64,000 nucleotides of DNA from Lysinibacillus macroides (GTDB taxonomy: Bacteria; Bacillota; Bacilli; Bacillales_A; Planococcaceae): positions 1,424,825-1,488,824 of the forward strand of contig NZ_LGCI01000005.1 in assembly GCF_001281525.1 (NCBI RefSeq), in the 5' to 3' direction. Within the stretch, counting starts at the first letter, position 1; every line of letters starts with the position of its first letter. Positions 16,838-26,073 of this stretch are shown in pieces. The notes beneath the pieces are model-generated. The model worked only from the letters and a program-made list of their open reading frames with translations. It was not told where the DNA came from and made no database searches. The position numbers were made by a program, and so were the translations under genes.

Positions 16838-18265
16838 ATGCAAACATTAAAAGAACAATGGTTTGGCAATGTTCGCGGCGATATTTTATCAGGCATCGTT
16901 GTTGCCCTCGCACTAATTCCTGAAGCTATTGCCTTTTCCATTATTGCAGGGGTTGACCCAATGGTTGGGCTCTATGCTTCCTTTTGTATCGCAACGATTA
17001 TCGCCTTTGTCGGAGGGCGCCCAGCGATGATTTCCGCTGCTACGGGCGCGATGGCATTAGTCATGACAAGTCTTGTCAAGGAGCATGGGCTGCAATATTT
17101 GTTGGCAGCTACTATCTTAACAGGTTTATTACAGTTGCTATTTGGCGTATTGGGGATTGCCAAGCTTATGCGTTTTGTGCCCAATGCTGTCATGATTGGC
17201 TTTGTCAATGCATTGGCGATTTTAATTTTTATGGCACAAGTTCCGCATTTTTTAAAGGAGGGACTTTGGACATATCTATTTATCGCCATAACATTGCTGA
17301 TTGTGTATGTTGTGCCTCGATTTTTTAAGGCAATTCCTGCACCGTTAATTGCCATTGTTATCTTAACCATTGTAACTTTTACAACAGGTATAGACTTAAA
17401 AACAATTGGTGATTTAGGCGCGATTGAACGTGCATTGCCCTCGTTTTTCCTACCCAATGTACCCTTCAATCTTGAAACAGTGATGATTATTCTACCGTAT
17501 TCCTTAGCGCTATCTATTGTTGGGCTATTAGAGTCATTATTAACGGCTCAAATTGTCGACGAGATGACAAGCACGAAAAGTGATAAAAATCGTGAGGCAC
17601 GTGGACAGGGAATTGCTAATATCATCAATGGATTTTTCGGTGGGATGGCTGGCTGTGCGATGATTGGTCAATCGGTGATTAATGTAAAATCAGGTGGACG
17701 AGGTCGTTTATCTACCTTGGTGGCAGGCGTGTTTCTGATGTTTTTAATTATTGTTCTGGGTGATTTAGTGGTGGATATTCCAATGCCTGTGCTTGTGGGG
17801 ATTATGATTATGGTGAGTATTGGCACCTTTGACTGGGGTTCCTTCCGTTATATCGTAACTGCTCCTCGCGCTGATGCCTTTGTGATGATTGTGACAGTGC
17901 TGATTGTTGTGTATACCGATAATTTAGCGATTGGGGTAGTGATTGGTGTCATTTTAAGTGCGCTCTTTTTTGTGGCAACTGTATCAAAGGTAACGATTCA
18001 GCAGAGGGGAACAACCTATATAATTGAAGGGCCATTATTTTTTGCCTCGACTAAAAGCTTTATGCAGACCTTTGAGCAAATTGAAGCGTCTAGCATTACC
18101 ATCGATTTATCAAGCAGTCATCTCTGGGATGAATCGGCAGTAGGGGCACTTGTCAAGGTGATCCATCGCTTAGAGGCACAGCATATTCAAGTCAATGTCA
18201 TAGGCTTAAATCCTGCCAGCCAAGCCCTATATAATCAATTAAGTGGCTTAACAATAAATCATTAG
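16838..18265 (+). CDS. SulP family inorganic anion transporter
   Basis: 475 residues with a SulP core of multiple helices: [21 protein letters not shown] near the start, [37 protein letters not shown], and [19 protein letters not shown] (~260). A C-terminal cytoplasmic STAS domain covers ~390-475 ([19 protein letters not shown]). The family carries sulfate, bicarbonate or other anions across the membrane; the STAS length suggests the bacterial bicarbonate/sulfate type. AAGGGAG precedes the ATG. It is followed after 10 nt by a universal stress protein, likely one operon. Confidence 0.92.
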   Translation: MQTLKEQWFGNVRGDILSGIVVALALIPEAIAFSIIAGVDPMVGLYASFCIATIIAFVGGRPAMISAATGAMALVMTSLVKEHGLQYLLAATILTGLLQLLFGVLGIAKLMRFVPNAVMIGFVNALAILIFMAQVPHFLKEGLWTYLFIAITLLIVYVVPRFFKAIPAPLIAIVILTIVTFTTGIDLKTIGDLGAIERALPSFFLPNVPFNLETVMIILPYSLALSIVGLLESLLTAQIVDEMTSTKSDKNREARGQGIANIINGFFGGMAGCAMIGQSVINVKSGGRGRLSTLVAGVFLMFLIIVLGDLVVDIPMPVLVGIMIMVSIGTFDWGSFRYIVTAPRADAFVMIVTVLIVVYTDNLAIGVVIGVILSALFFVATVSKVTIQQRGTTYIIEGPLFFASTKSFMQTFEQIEASSITIDLSSSHLWDESAVGALVKVIHRLEAQHIQVNVIGLNPASQALYNQLSGLTINH

Positions 18266-18275
18266 GAGGGATTAG

Positions 18276-18695
18276 ATGTATTCGCATATTTTAGTAGCAG
18301 TTGATGGCTCTGATAATGCATTTCGTGCAGCGCAGGAGGCCATTAAAATCGCCAAGCTTTCACAGACTTCCATGGTTGAGATCGTGTATGTAGTCAATGT
18401 AGAAAAAGTAAAAAATGAATTATTACGAGCAGGCTCCCCTGAAACAATGGAGTTAGCACGTCAACGTAAAATTGCCCCTGTTGAGCAAGCACTAACAGCC
18501 GCACAGGTTTCTTTTCAAACAACGATTTTAAAAGGAACGCCTGGACCAGAAATTGTGCGCTATGCCAATGAAAAACAAGTAGATTTAGTTGTGATCGGCA
18601 GTCGTGGCTTAAATCGTTTTCAGGAAATGGTGCTTGGCAGCGTCAGCCATAAAGTAATGAAACGCGTACAATGCCCTGCTTTGGTGGTGAAATAG
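18276..18695 (+). CDS. Universal stress protein (UspA family)
   Basis: 139 residues, single Usp domain: MYSHILVAVDGSDNAFRAA at the N-terminus and the C-terminal nucleotide-binding pattern GSRGLNRFQEMVLGSVSHKVM, the ATP-binding G-2x-G-9x-G(S/T) motif. Cytosolic. AGGAGGG precedes the ATG and it follows sulP by 10 nt; SulP-Usp pairing is common in bacteria and suggests Usp adjusts the transporter. Confidence 0.93.
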   Translation: MYSHILVAVDGSDNAFRAAQEAIKIAKLSQTSMVEIVYVVNVEKVKNELLRAGSPETMELARQRKIAPVEQALTAAQVSFQTTILKGTPGPEIVRYANEKQVDLVVIGSRGLNRFQEMVLGSVSHKVMKRVQCPALVVK

Positions 18696-18918
18696 AAGGA
18701 TAGAGCCTTCATAATCAAAGGACTCGCTCTGCTCAAGGAGTATCTGCATAAGTGGTGCTCTACCTCCTTGTCTGGTGAGGCTTCTTCTGTTGTGCAGGGG
18801 GGAGAAGAAATAAGGTAATGCTAGCTCCTAATAGAAATTTATACACCGGGCGCAACCTCCATTGCAAAGTGGTGTTCCTATTTTGTCCATTTTTCAAAAA
18901 AACGATAAGGAATTAGGA

Positions 18919-18956
18919 AGAGCAAATTTTGATTACAGGTCAAAATTTGCTCTTTT
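18919..18956. terminator. Bidirectional terminator
   Basis: AGAGCAAATTTTG / CAAAATTTGCTCT with T/A runs on both sides, between the universal stress gene and the minus-strand stalk-domain gene. The 220 nt before it hold no gene I can support. Confidence 0.75.
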
Positions 18957-18964
18957 CGATTGAA

Positions 18965-19792
18965 TTATACCGTTGTAAAACCGTTGTTTGCGGCATTATC
19001 CAGAATATGATGGATTGCCTTAATTTCTTTTTCCGTAAATAGATACCAAACATTTTCACTGAAATCGTGGAGAAGGAATGTTGGATACGGTGCTAATTCT
19101 TCAGCAGGGAACGATTGATTTAATTCATAGATGTCATACTGCTCCACACTATTATTGTCTTGGTTTAAAAAGTTATACTGCTCAAGCTTCGTATAAGAGC
19201 CAACCGTTTCTAAATTAAAGCGCCAATAGTAGTCTTTAGGAGCCTCTACTTTTTCACCCTTTTGCTTTTGAAGCACATTATAAATTGCTTGGTGATAAGC
19301 ATTTCCTTTAATTAGCTGCATTTCTCCATCCCTTGCCATGTTGTATTCATAGCGAAGCGTTTCGATTTGTTCGTTGTCAAGTAGCAATGGTGTTGATGTG
19401 ATGCTAATGTTCCCTTGATTGTAATCCACCTGACTGCCGAATGTTTCAGCAATAAAACGAATCGGTACAAAAGTACGGTTGTTTTTTACATATGGTTGCA
19501 CATCTAATTGTTCAACGTTGCCATTTTTAATGACCGTCTTGTTCTTTAAATTTAAAATAACGGTTGTCTCATCCGTTGAAAGGGTAATTTGAGCATCCTT
19601 CCATTGTACTTTTGCACCTAGATTTTCACTAATCACGCGCAAAGGCACCATTGTTCGATTATTTTTGATTTTGGGTGCTGCATCGGATTTTACGACAACC
19701 TGATCAATTTGAATGTGCGTTGTCGCAGCATCAGCGGGGGAAGCCATCAAAAACATAGATGTTAAAACGATCCCCGTAAAAAACTTCTTCAT
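18965..19792 (-). CDS. Secreted stalk-domain (copper amine oxidase N-like) protein A
   Basis: 275 residues. Signal peptide 1-22 (ASPADA-A). Stalk domain ~25-130 with the repeated pattern KNNRTMVPLRVISENLGAKV and, 55 residues later, KNNRTFVPIRFIAETFGSQV. The C-terminal ~145 residues (RYEYNMARDGEMQLIKGNA ... YLFTEKEIKAI) are shared only with its paralogue at 20367-21215. Likely a cell-surface or secreted protein; no catalytic residues recognised. AAAGGAGG precedes the ATG. Confidence 0.85.
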   Translation of the reverse strand: MKKFFTGIVLTSMFLMASPADAATTHIQIDQVVVKSDAAPKIKNNRTMVPLRVISENLGAKVQWKDAQITLSTDETTVILNLKNKTVIKNGNVEQLDVQPYVKNNRTFVPIRFIAETFGSQVDYNQGNISITSTPLLLDNEQIETLRYEYNMARDGEMQLIKGNAYHQAIYNVLQKQKGEKVEAPKDYYWRFNLETVGSYTKLEQYNFLNQDNNSVEQYDIYELNQSFPAEELAPYPTFLLHDFSENVWYLFTEKEIKAIHHILDNAANNGFTTV

Positions 19793-20060
19793 TGCAAAAA
19801 ACCTCCTTTATTCAAAACACATAGTAACCAAGCAATTTTACCATAATATTCTTTGGTATATACGAAAAATTTTACTATTTTTTATAACCTTTCTTAAAAA
19901 AGAAGGAGCTATCCTAAAGCCTAAAATAATGGTGAGTAAAAGAACGATGATTTCTTTTTGATACTGGGTTATTTCGAGTAAATACGCTAGTAATGGGAAC
20001 TCTTATTAGATTATTAAAAATGACCCCATTTTGGAATCATTTATAATGACAAGAGTGATC

Positions 20061-20260
20061 CTATGAGTATAACTTTTTCTTATTAACAAGAATAGCCCAT
20101 ATTGCTTGAAGTTTTACTAAGCCATTTTTATAGTTCAAGGATGTAGCTGGCAGAAGGTTTAGTATTTTCTTTACAAGTTTTGTATCATAATCGTCATTTT
20201 GATGATGGGGGTACGAAGCTATTGTTTGTGGTGTTATCGAGGGTTTGTATGGGAGGATTA
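20061..20260 (-). pseudogene. C-terminal fragment of an unknown gene
   Basis: Minus strand, an open, protein-like stretch of about 65 codons (LPYKPSITPQTIASYPHH ... KILNLLPATSLNYKNG ... WAILVNKKKLYS) ends at TAG 20061-20063. It has no start codon with a ribosome site and abuts the stalk-domain fragment. The residue composition looks coding; family not recognised. Confidence 0.4.
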
Positions 20261-20318
20261 ATGTAATTCGAAGATGTCAAACTGTTGCGCACGGTTATTG
20301 TCTGGACTTGAAAAAGAA
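20258..20318 (-). pseudogene. Fragment of a third stalk-domain paralogue
   Basis: Minus strand, about 19 codons reading SFSSPDNNRAQQFDIFELH then stop. This lines up with NFLNQDNNSVEQYDIYELN of protein A and the DFKSADGKSGQQFDIYSLN of protein B, so it is a scrap of another copy left between them. Confidence 0.55.
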
Positions 20319-20344
20319 GAACACCCCCTGTTGATGTGCTCTTC
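20311..20344 (-). terminator. Terminator of stalk-domain gene B
   Basis: Minus strand GAAGAGCAC / GTGTTCTTC followed by TTTTT, 23 nt after the stop of protein B. Confidence 0.65.
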
Positions 20345-20366
20345 CCAAAGCTTGCTCTTTAATTGA

Positions 20367-21215
20367 TTAAGCCACTGTATTACTAATAAGCGTGCTAAAG
20401 CCGTTTTTTATGGCATTTTGAATAAGTTGGCTAATGGATTGGACGCCTTTTTCTGTGAATGTATACCATTTATCTGCGCTTACATCATGAAGCAATAAGG
20501 CAGGGGACCCCTCTAATAGTTCGACAGGGAATCCTTTATTTAAAGAATAAATATCAAATTGCTGACCACTTTTACCATCAGCACTTTTAAAATCGTATTG
20601 ACCACTTTTAGAATAAGACCCTGGCTGAGCAATGCTAAGCTGCCAAGAATAGTCAGCAGGAGCTGCTACGGGCTGGCCTTGCTGTTCTTGGAAGGCACAC
20701 GAAATTTCTTTTATATAAGCATTACCTTTGATATCCTGTACTACGCCACCCATTGTCATATGGTATTCATAGCGAAGGGCTTGAATTTTTACATTATCAA
20801 GCATTAAAGGCTCGTTCGTAATATGAACAAGACTATTGTTGTAATGAACTTGACTACCAAATGTTTCAGCAATAAAACGAATTGGTACAAAGGCGCGATT
20901 ATTTTTTAAGTATGGCTGTACATCCAATTGCTCTGCTTGACCATTTTTTATGATTGTACGACTGTTCAGCTTTAATTGGACTGTCACCTTATCCAGTGTA
21001 AGGGTAATAGTTGCGTCCTGCCAGTGAACTTGTGCACCTAAATTTTCACTAATCACACGAAGAGGCACCATTGCTCGGTTATTTTTAACTTCAGGAGCTA
21101 TGTCAGATTTTACAAGTACATCATCCATTTTGATTTGAATGGCTGCGGCATCAACAGGAGTCATCGTCCATAACAATATACATACTGCAAAAATAGCTGT
21201 GAATAGTTTTTTCAT
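20367..21215 (-). CDS. Secreted stalk-domain (copper amine oxidase N-like) protein B
   Basis: 282 residues, about 60 percent identical by eye to protein A across its length. Signal peptide ~1-23 (PVDAA), stalk domain with KNNRAMVPLRVISENLGAQV and KNNRAFVPIRFIAETFGSQV, and the same C-terminal domain (RYEYHMTMGGVVQDIKGNAY, WYTFTEKGVQSI). AAGGAGG precedes the ATG. Tandem duplication with gene A, separated by debris of at least one more copy. Function unknown; probably surface exposed. Confidence 0.85.
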   Translation of the reverse strand: MKKLFTAIFAVCILLWTMTPVDAAAIQIKMDDVLVKSDIAPEVKNNRAMVPLRVISENLGAQVHWQDATITLTLDKVTVQLKLNSRTIIKNGQAEQLDVQPYLKNNRAFVPIRFIAETFGSQVHYNNSLVHITNEPLMLDNVKIQALRYEYHMTMGGVVQDIKGNAYIKEISCAFQEQQGQPVAAPADYSWQLSIAQPGSYSKSGQYDFKSADGKSGQQFDIYSLNKGFPVELLEGSPALLLHDVSADKWYTFTEKGVQSISQLIQNAIKNGFSTLISNTVA

Positions 21216-21545
21216 GCTTCGAAACCTCCTTCTATATAGAATTATACCATATTAACCTACTATTTCCATGCTTGAAAAAGGAGTAATGATTGATGACAAT
21301 TGTTGACGATAAAATTGAGTGTATGATGAAAGAATTCCATATTGCTATACGGTAAATTATGAAGTTGCCTATATAATGTAAGTGATTGTACTGGCGATGT
21401 GCTTTGTACAGTTATTTTGTAATAGGGAAGAACAATTGAAAATAGCCAGGGCATAACCTCCCTTCATTCTTTCATATAGTACATTATGAGAAGGAATATC
21501 ACTAGGAAAGGATGGGGAGGCTTGAGACATAGTAATATCAATAGT

Positions 21546-22025
21546 ATGGCTAATAAAAAAGAGTTGCTAAGACCTGAAGAAACATTGGATAAAGAGTTCT
21601 GTGATCGATTTATCCAAAAAATTCATAAAAATATTTTGGATAAAAAGCTTCACCATGATGTTTATATGTCTTATTTTGTGATTTTTCAACAGCACTACAC
21701 GATAAAGGAGCTAGACTATATCGTTGATCGTTTAAAGCATCAAGCCGATGAATTGTTGCGACTAAAGCCCATTTTTATTTTATTAAGTGGTGTTATTTTA
21801 TCCCTGATGACGTTGCTTGCTGCTGGGATGAGTAGGCTGATAGTAGAGGTTTCATTGATACAAATAATGGCATTAGCTATAGTAAGCTTGACCGTTGCCA
21901 TTCTTATCATTTCATATAAAGTTGAGAAAGAATATAAAAAAGCCCAGGCTGTTATTAATTTATTGAATTATTATCTCCTCATCTACCCTACATACAATCA
22001 AGCAATTAATAAAACTGAATGTTAG
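21546..22025 (+). CDS. Two-helix membrane protein
   Basis: 159 residues from ATG 21546; a longer reading from ATG 21486 contains a GGGGAGG that looks like a ribosome site, so the longer start is less likely, but the spacing to 21546 is long and TTG 21522 is also possible. The N-terminal ~75 residues are charged and helical (DKEFCDRFIQKIHKNILDKK), then two helices (~80-102, ~107-128) and a basic tail. Topology resembles small 'mobilization/DUF1129-like' proteins, but I do not recognise it. Confidence 0.55.
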   Translation: MANKKELLRPEETLDKEFCDRFIQKIHKNILDKKLHHDVYMSYFVIFQQHYTIKELDYIVDRLKHQADELLRLKPIFILLSGVILSLMTLLAAGMSRLIVEVSLIQIMALAIVSLTVAILIISYKVEKEYKKAQAVINLLNYYLLIYPTYNQAINKTEC

Positions 22026-22085
22026 GCATCTTTTCATAAAATCCTCAAATAATAAAGTACAAAAATTATTTGGGGATGTGAAGCT

Positions 22086-22829
22086 GTGAAAAAATTTACG
22101 CTATTTTTACTGCCCATTTGCTTGCTCACCATGTTGTTTTTTTATAGTAAAGTAAGCTCTTCTGAAAATAAAGGAAGAAAATACTATGAAGAAGCGGGTC
22201 AAATTTTATGGGAAATCCAAACCGATGAAAAAATTATTGCCTTGACCTTTGATGATGGACCACATCGTATCTATACACAAGCTGTTCTCGATGTTTTGCA
22301 AAAGCATAATGCCAAGGCAACCTTTTTTATTGTTGGTCAAAATGCGCAAAAAAATCCTGAAATTATTGCAAGAATGTATGAAGAAGGGCATGAATTAGCC
22401 AATCATACCTTTACACATCCTTTAAAAACAACAGTGCCAAATTTACTGAAAGAAATTCAACAAACCGATGAAGTCATTGCTGAAATTAGTGGCTATCGAC
22501 CGACACTATTTCGACCAGTAGAGGGCCAATATACAGATGCTATGATTAAGGCGATAGCAAAGGAGGGCTATAAGGTGGTGATGTGGTCCTGGCATTTGGA
22601 TACACTCGATTGGAAAAGTCCTGGTGTGTATCGCATTGTACAGATAGTGCTAAAAGGTGTAAAGGCAGGCAATATTGTATTATTTCATGATGGTGGTGGC
22701 AATCGAGCACAAACTGTTAAGGCATTAGAGCAAATTCTTCCTGAGCTAAAAAAACAGGGTTATCAATTTGTCACTGTTTCGGAATTGCTGGAGGTACAAA
22801 ACACCAATAAAAAAATGGAAAAGAAATAG
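22086..22829 (+). CDS. Polysaccharide deacetylase, exported
   Basis: 247 residues, GTG start (GGGGATGTGAAG upstream). Signal peptide/anchor ~1-22. NodB domain ~45-235: motif 1 LTFDDGPH (metal/catalytic Asp pair), motif 2 HELANHTFTHP (His pair), motif 3 reads RPVEGQ in place of the usual RPPYG, motif 4 MWSWHLDTLDW, motif 5 VLFHDGGGNR. It probably N-deacetylates peptidoglycan or a wall polysaccharide outside the cell, as PdaA/B-like enzymes do. Single gene with a terminator. Confidence 0.9.
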   Translation: MKKFTLFLLPICLLTMLFFYSKVSSSENKGRKYYEEAGQILWEIQTDEKIIALTFDDGPHRIYTQAVLDVLQKHNAKATFFIVGQNAQKNPEIIARMYEEGHELANHTFTHPLKTTVPNLLKEIQQTDEVIAEISGYRPTLFRPVEGQYTDAMIKAIAKEGYKVVMWSWHLDTLDWKSPGVYRIVQIVLKGVKAGNIVLFHDGGGNRAQTVKALEQILPELKKQGYQFVTVSELLEVQNTNKKMEKK

Positions 22830-22830
22830 T

Positions 22831-22865
22831 AGTGTTGAAGACATCATCCTTCAACACTATTTTTA
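22831..22865 (+). terminator. Rho-independent terminator
   Basis: AGTGTTGAAG / CTTCAACACT then ATTTTTA after the deacetylase gene. Confidence 0.8.
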
Positions 22866-23255
22866 TCCCGTATTAACAAGCTGTAAGACCCCAAAAGCAT
22901 AAGATAAAACTAAATGGGGGACAAACAGCCTGTAAAAACCGATTAGTGAAACTACCATTGAGTGAAGGTTCACTTTATTCGTCTGCAACTTTTTACAGCA
23001 CTTGTACGTTATATTCTTATAGGATTTCTATGATTCTTTGGATTTTTAGTTGACTGCTACTAGGAAACGAGTAAAATGAAAAGGCAGTATCCTTACATAC
23101 CTATGCTTGAATGGAAGAATAGACGATGGAAGTTTGATAAAACAAGGTTTGTCAAGAAATTGTGACAGTCTTTTTCTTTTCGTCTTCTCGATAACCTGTT
23201 AAGATGGTAGTAGTGTGACAAGAAGTTAGTGTAAATGAGAGTGGTGACAATCAAG
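22866..23255 (+). promoter_or_regulatory. Long leader of the S41 protease gene with two candidate promoters
   Basis: TGCAAC (22984-22989), 17 nt, CGTT (23007-23010) resembles an ECF promoter. TTGACT (23050-23055), 16 nt, TAAAAT (23072-23077) is a vegetative-type promoter. A short hairpin TGTCA-N8-TGACA with a T-rich run lies at ~23154-23178. An open 29-codon frame from ATG 23076 overlaps the -10 and is not called as a gene. Confidence 0.4.
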
Positions 23256-24767
23256 ATGGATGAACAGAAAAAAGATCGTACAGAACAACAAGAGCCAACA
23301 GAAGCTGAAGTAAAACCAGCAGGGCAATTTATACAATTAAAACCGTTTAAATTTATTATGTTAATGTTCTTTACAATTCTGATTACTGCAGGGTTAACGA
23401 TTTTTGCGTTAACATTTGGCGATAAAAAAGTAGTGGAAGTAAAGGTTCCAGTTGAACGTGCAGAATTTACAAAATTATATGAGGCGTTTGATTTACTAAA
23501 AAATAAATATTACCAAGATATTGATGATGAAAAGGTAGTCGATGGTGCGATTAATGGGATGTTTGATGCACTAGGCGACCCGTACTCTGATTTTATGGTT
23601 AAGGAGGAAGCAGAACAATTTAACACTGGCTTATCCTCTAGCTTCCAAGGAATAGGTGCGGAAATTCAAGAGCGTAATGGATATATTACGGTTGTATCAC
23701 CAATCAAAAATTCACCTGCTGAAAAGGCGGGTTTATTACCGAAAGATATAATCTTAACGGTGGATGGTAAAAGTATTCAAGGCTTTAGTGCAACAGAGGC
23801 CGTAGCTCTTATCCGTGGGGAAAAAGGTACCCCTGTAAAATTAACGGTAAAACGTGGAGAAAATACAGAGCCTATTCAGATGACGATTGTTCGTGACGAC
23901 ATTCCAGTTGAAACGGTTTACGGTGAGCTGCTTGATGGCAATATTGCCCATATTCAAATTACATCGTTTAGTGAGGATACAGCAAAAGAGCTTGAAACCA
24001 TTCTTGCTGAGTACGAAGGCAAAGGCATGAAGGGCATTGTTTTAGATTTACGTCAAAACCCTGGTGGGTACTTAAATGCAGCTGAGGCTATTTCGAATTT
24101 ATTTGTACCAGAAGGCAAAGCGATTGTACAAGTACAAGAAAAAGGGGAAGAGCCTCAAATCATCAACGCAACTGGTGGGAAAAAATATAACCTACCAGTA
24201 ACAGTTCTTGTGGATGGTGGTAGTGCTTCTGCGTCTGAAATTTTAGCAGGTGCATTAAAAGAATCTGTCGGTGCAAAAGTTGTTGGAGAAACATCCTTTG
24301 GTAAAGGTACTGTCCAAAATGTAGCACCATTAAGAGATGGTTCGAATTTGAAATTTACAACAGGTAAATGGCTAACACCAAATGGTAATTGGATTAATGA
24401 AAAAGGAATTGAGCCTGATGTCAAAGTGGCGTACCCATCCTATGCTTCCTTACCATACTTAAATGCTTCTTTAGAGATGAAGGAAGGTATGCAGTCTGAA
24501 TCCATCAAGGCAGCAGAGGAAATGCTACAGGTGCTAGGGTACGAGCCTGGTGAAGTCGATGGTATTTTTGATAACAATACACAGCGTGCTATCGAAGAAC
24601 TACAAACAGCGAATAATCTTGAACAAACAGGTATTTTAACAGGTAATACAACGTACGCATTAATGGATGCGTTACGTGCAAAAATGAAAGCCGATGATCC
24701 TCAGTTACTAAAAGCGAAAGAGCTTCTTGTAGGAGCAACCGAAAAAACAGAGGAAACAACAAACTAA
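23256..24767 (+). CDS. S41 carboxy-terminal processing protease (CtpA/CtpB type)
   Basis: 503 residues from ATG 23256 (GTGGTGA upstream). Single N-terminal membrane helix ~31-52, PDZ ~110-195 (GIGAEIQERNGYITVVSPIKN), S41 core ~200-385 with catalytic Ser in GGSASASEI and Lys in SFGKGTVQ, and a C-terminal peptidoglycan-binding type 1 domain (~400-470, LGYEPGEVDGIFDNNTQ). It should sit on the outer face of the membrane and cut substrate proteins near their C-termini; homologues act in sporulation signalling and wall maintenance. Start choice removes seven residues from the longest reading. Confidence 0.93.
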   Translation: MDEQKKDRTEQQEPTEAEVKPAGQFIQLKPFKFIMLMFFTILITAGLTIFALTFGDKKVVEVKVPVERAEFTKLYEAFDLLKNKYYQDIDDEKVVDGAINGMFDALGDPYSDFMVKEEAEQFNTGLSSSFQGIGAEIQERNGYITVVSPIKNSPAEKAGLLPKDIILTVDGKSIQGFSATEAVALIRGEKGTPVKLTVKRGENTEPIQMTIVRDDIPVETVYGELLDGNIAHIQITSFSEDTAKELETILAEYEGKGMKGIVLDLRQNPGGYLNAAEAISNLFVPEGKAIVQVQEKGEEPQIINATGGKKYNLPVTVLVDGGSASASEILAGALKESVGAKVVGETSFGKGTVQNVAPLRDGSNLKFTTGKWLTPNGNWINEKGIEPDVKVAYPSYASLPYLNASLEMKEGMQSESIKAAEEMLQVLGYEPGEVDGIFDNNTQRAIEELQTANNLEQTGILTGNTTYALMDALRAKMKADDPQLLKAKELLVGATEKTEETTN

Positions 24768-24773
24768 CAATGT

Positions 24774-24820
24774 AGCTGTCGCAGCAGTCGTCTTTCACGG
24801 CATCTGTGGCAGCTTTTTTA
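24774..24820 (+). terminator. Rho-independent terminator
   Basis: AGCTGTCGCAG / CTGTGGCAGCT with T6 separates the protease gene from the GTPase gene. Confidence 0.8.
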
Positions 24821-24834
24821 TGGGAGGAAAAAGG

Positions 24835-25737
24835 ATGAAAGATGTATACCTATTTAGTGGCTTTTTAGGGAGTGGCAAAACATCCATGCTGACAGATGTC
24901 ATTCGCCAGCTAAAAGAAAAAAATTTAAAACCTGCTGTTATGATGAATGAGCTAGGGAAGCTGCCATTTGACTCACAGGTAGTGGAGAAGGATATCCCCC
25001 TCAAGGAGATGCTAGAGGGCTGTATTTGCTGTTCAGGTGCTGAAAAAACAGAGGCACAAATTCAATCTCTTCTATTAGATAGTAATTTTGATGTGTTAAT
25101 TATCGAAACAACGGGTGCTGCCCATCCTGTGGAAGCGTTGGATGCGGTGTATTCCCCGCTTTTTGCCGATCAGTTGAATGTAAAAGGGATTGTGACAGTC
25201 GTGGATACAAAGCTGTGGCTGCATCGTCAGACGCTGACACCACAAGTGCGCTCGTTATTTATGGAACAGATTCGTCATGCGCACTTATTACTAGCAAATA
25301 AAATGGATTTATTAACGGAGGCAGAGCAGGGTCAGGCTGTTTACGAGCTACAGGGCTTGAATCCACATGCCTTCATTTTGCAGACAACAAATGGACGAGT
25401 ACCATTAAATTTATTAGAGGACTTAAAGGCGACAGCACAGGTGGCTAAAAAGGAGATTATCAAAGCACCACTTAGCGCCATGCAGCTTGGCTCATGCTTA
25501 GTAGAATTTACAGGCAAGGAATTTACACAGGAGCAGTTTGAGGAGTGGGTACGGACATTGCCTGACACTGTTTATCGAATGAAGGGCTATGTCCCGATCG
25601 AGGGCATTAAAAATCCAATGCTATTTCAATACGCTTATGGTATGGTGCAATGGCTACCTGAATATCTTAAAATGCCAGCTAAGCTTGTGATGATTGGTGA
25701 AAATATAGACACTGTACCCGTTATTGGGTTTAATTGA
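24835..25737 (+). CDS. CobW/COG0523 family GTPase (metal chaperone)
   Basis: 300 residues from ATG 24835 (GGGAGGAAAAAGG before it). Walker A GFLGSGKTS (~8-16), the signature metal-binding CxCC in EGCICCSG (~63), Walker B-like IIETTGAAHP, and NKMD (~145) for guanine recognition. COG0523 proteins deliver metal (often Zn or Co) to client enzymes in the cytosol. The C-terminal CobW_C-like part is short (~225-300). No Zur box or client gene is visible nearby. Confidence 0.9.
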   Translation: MKDVYLFSGFLGSGKTSMLTDVIRQLKEKNLKPAVMMNELGKLPFDSQVVEKDIPLKEMLEGCICCSGAEKTEAQIQSLLLDSNFDVLIIETTGAAHPVEALDAVYSPLFADQLNVKGIVTVVDTKLWLHRQTLTPQVRSLFMEQIRHAHLLLANKMDLLTEAEQGQAVYELQGLNPHAFILQTTNGRVPLNLLEDLKATAQVAKKEIIKAPLSAMQLGSCLVEFTGKEFTQEQFEEWVRTLPDTVYRMKGYVPIEGIKNPMLFQYAYGMVQWLPEYLKMPAKLVMIGENIDTVPVIGFN

Positions 25738-25747
25738 ATAAATGACC

Positions 25748-25780
25748 AGCCTGCGAATGTACATTTACGCAGGCTTTTTT
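25748..25780 (+). terminator. Rho-independent terminator
   Basis: AGCCTGCG / CGCAGGCT followed by T6 after the GTPase gene. Confidence 0.8.
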
Positions 25781-25787
25781 ATATTTA

Positions 25788-26073
25788 TGTAACATGAATG
25801 TAACACAAATGTAATATTAGCGCGGCTATGGGCTCGGCTGTACATGAATAAAATATGCATTTTATTATTGTTTATTTGCTAGTTTAAGAGAGGTGTCAAC
25901 ACTCTTTTAAACGTAAGTATTTCATAGATTGGCGAAATCTACTAAAAAATAGTGTGAAACAATCCCGATTTTTCGCGCATTTTTTGGTGGACTGGCGCAG
26001 CTGGTAGATGTTGGTGAGATTTTAACGAAAATTATCCTTTACGATTAGTGGCAGACAAGGAGGAATTGCAAAC
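25788..26073 (+). promoter_or_regulatory. Triple WalR-type box and long leader of the CAP-protein gene
   Basis: TGTAAC-N5-TGTAAC-N5-TGTAAT (25788-25815) matches the WalR (YycF) consensus TGTWAH-N5-TGTWAH three times in register. The gene starts 258 nt later; the leader includes a small hairpin TAGATT-ggcga-AATCTA (~25925-25941) and GC-rich patches but no recognised riboswitch. Confidence 0.55.

Noticed and set aside
23076..23165. 29-residue Lys/Arg/Trp-rich peptide frame
   Set aside because: Its ATG overlaps the -10 box TAAAAT of the likely promoter and there is no proper ribosome site.
25985..26020. tRNA-like D-arm sequence GGCGCAGCTGGTAGA
   Set aside because: No acceptor, anticodon or T arms can be built around it. 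A similar chance match (AAATTGGTAGA) at 12976 was rejected for the same reason.
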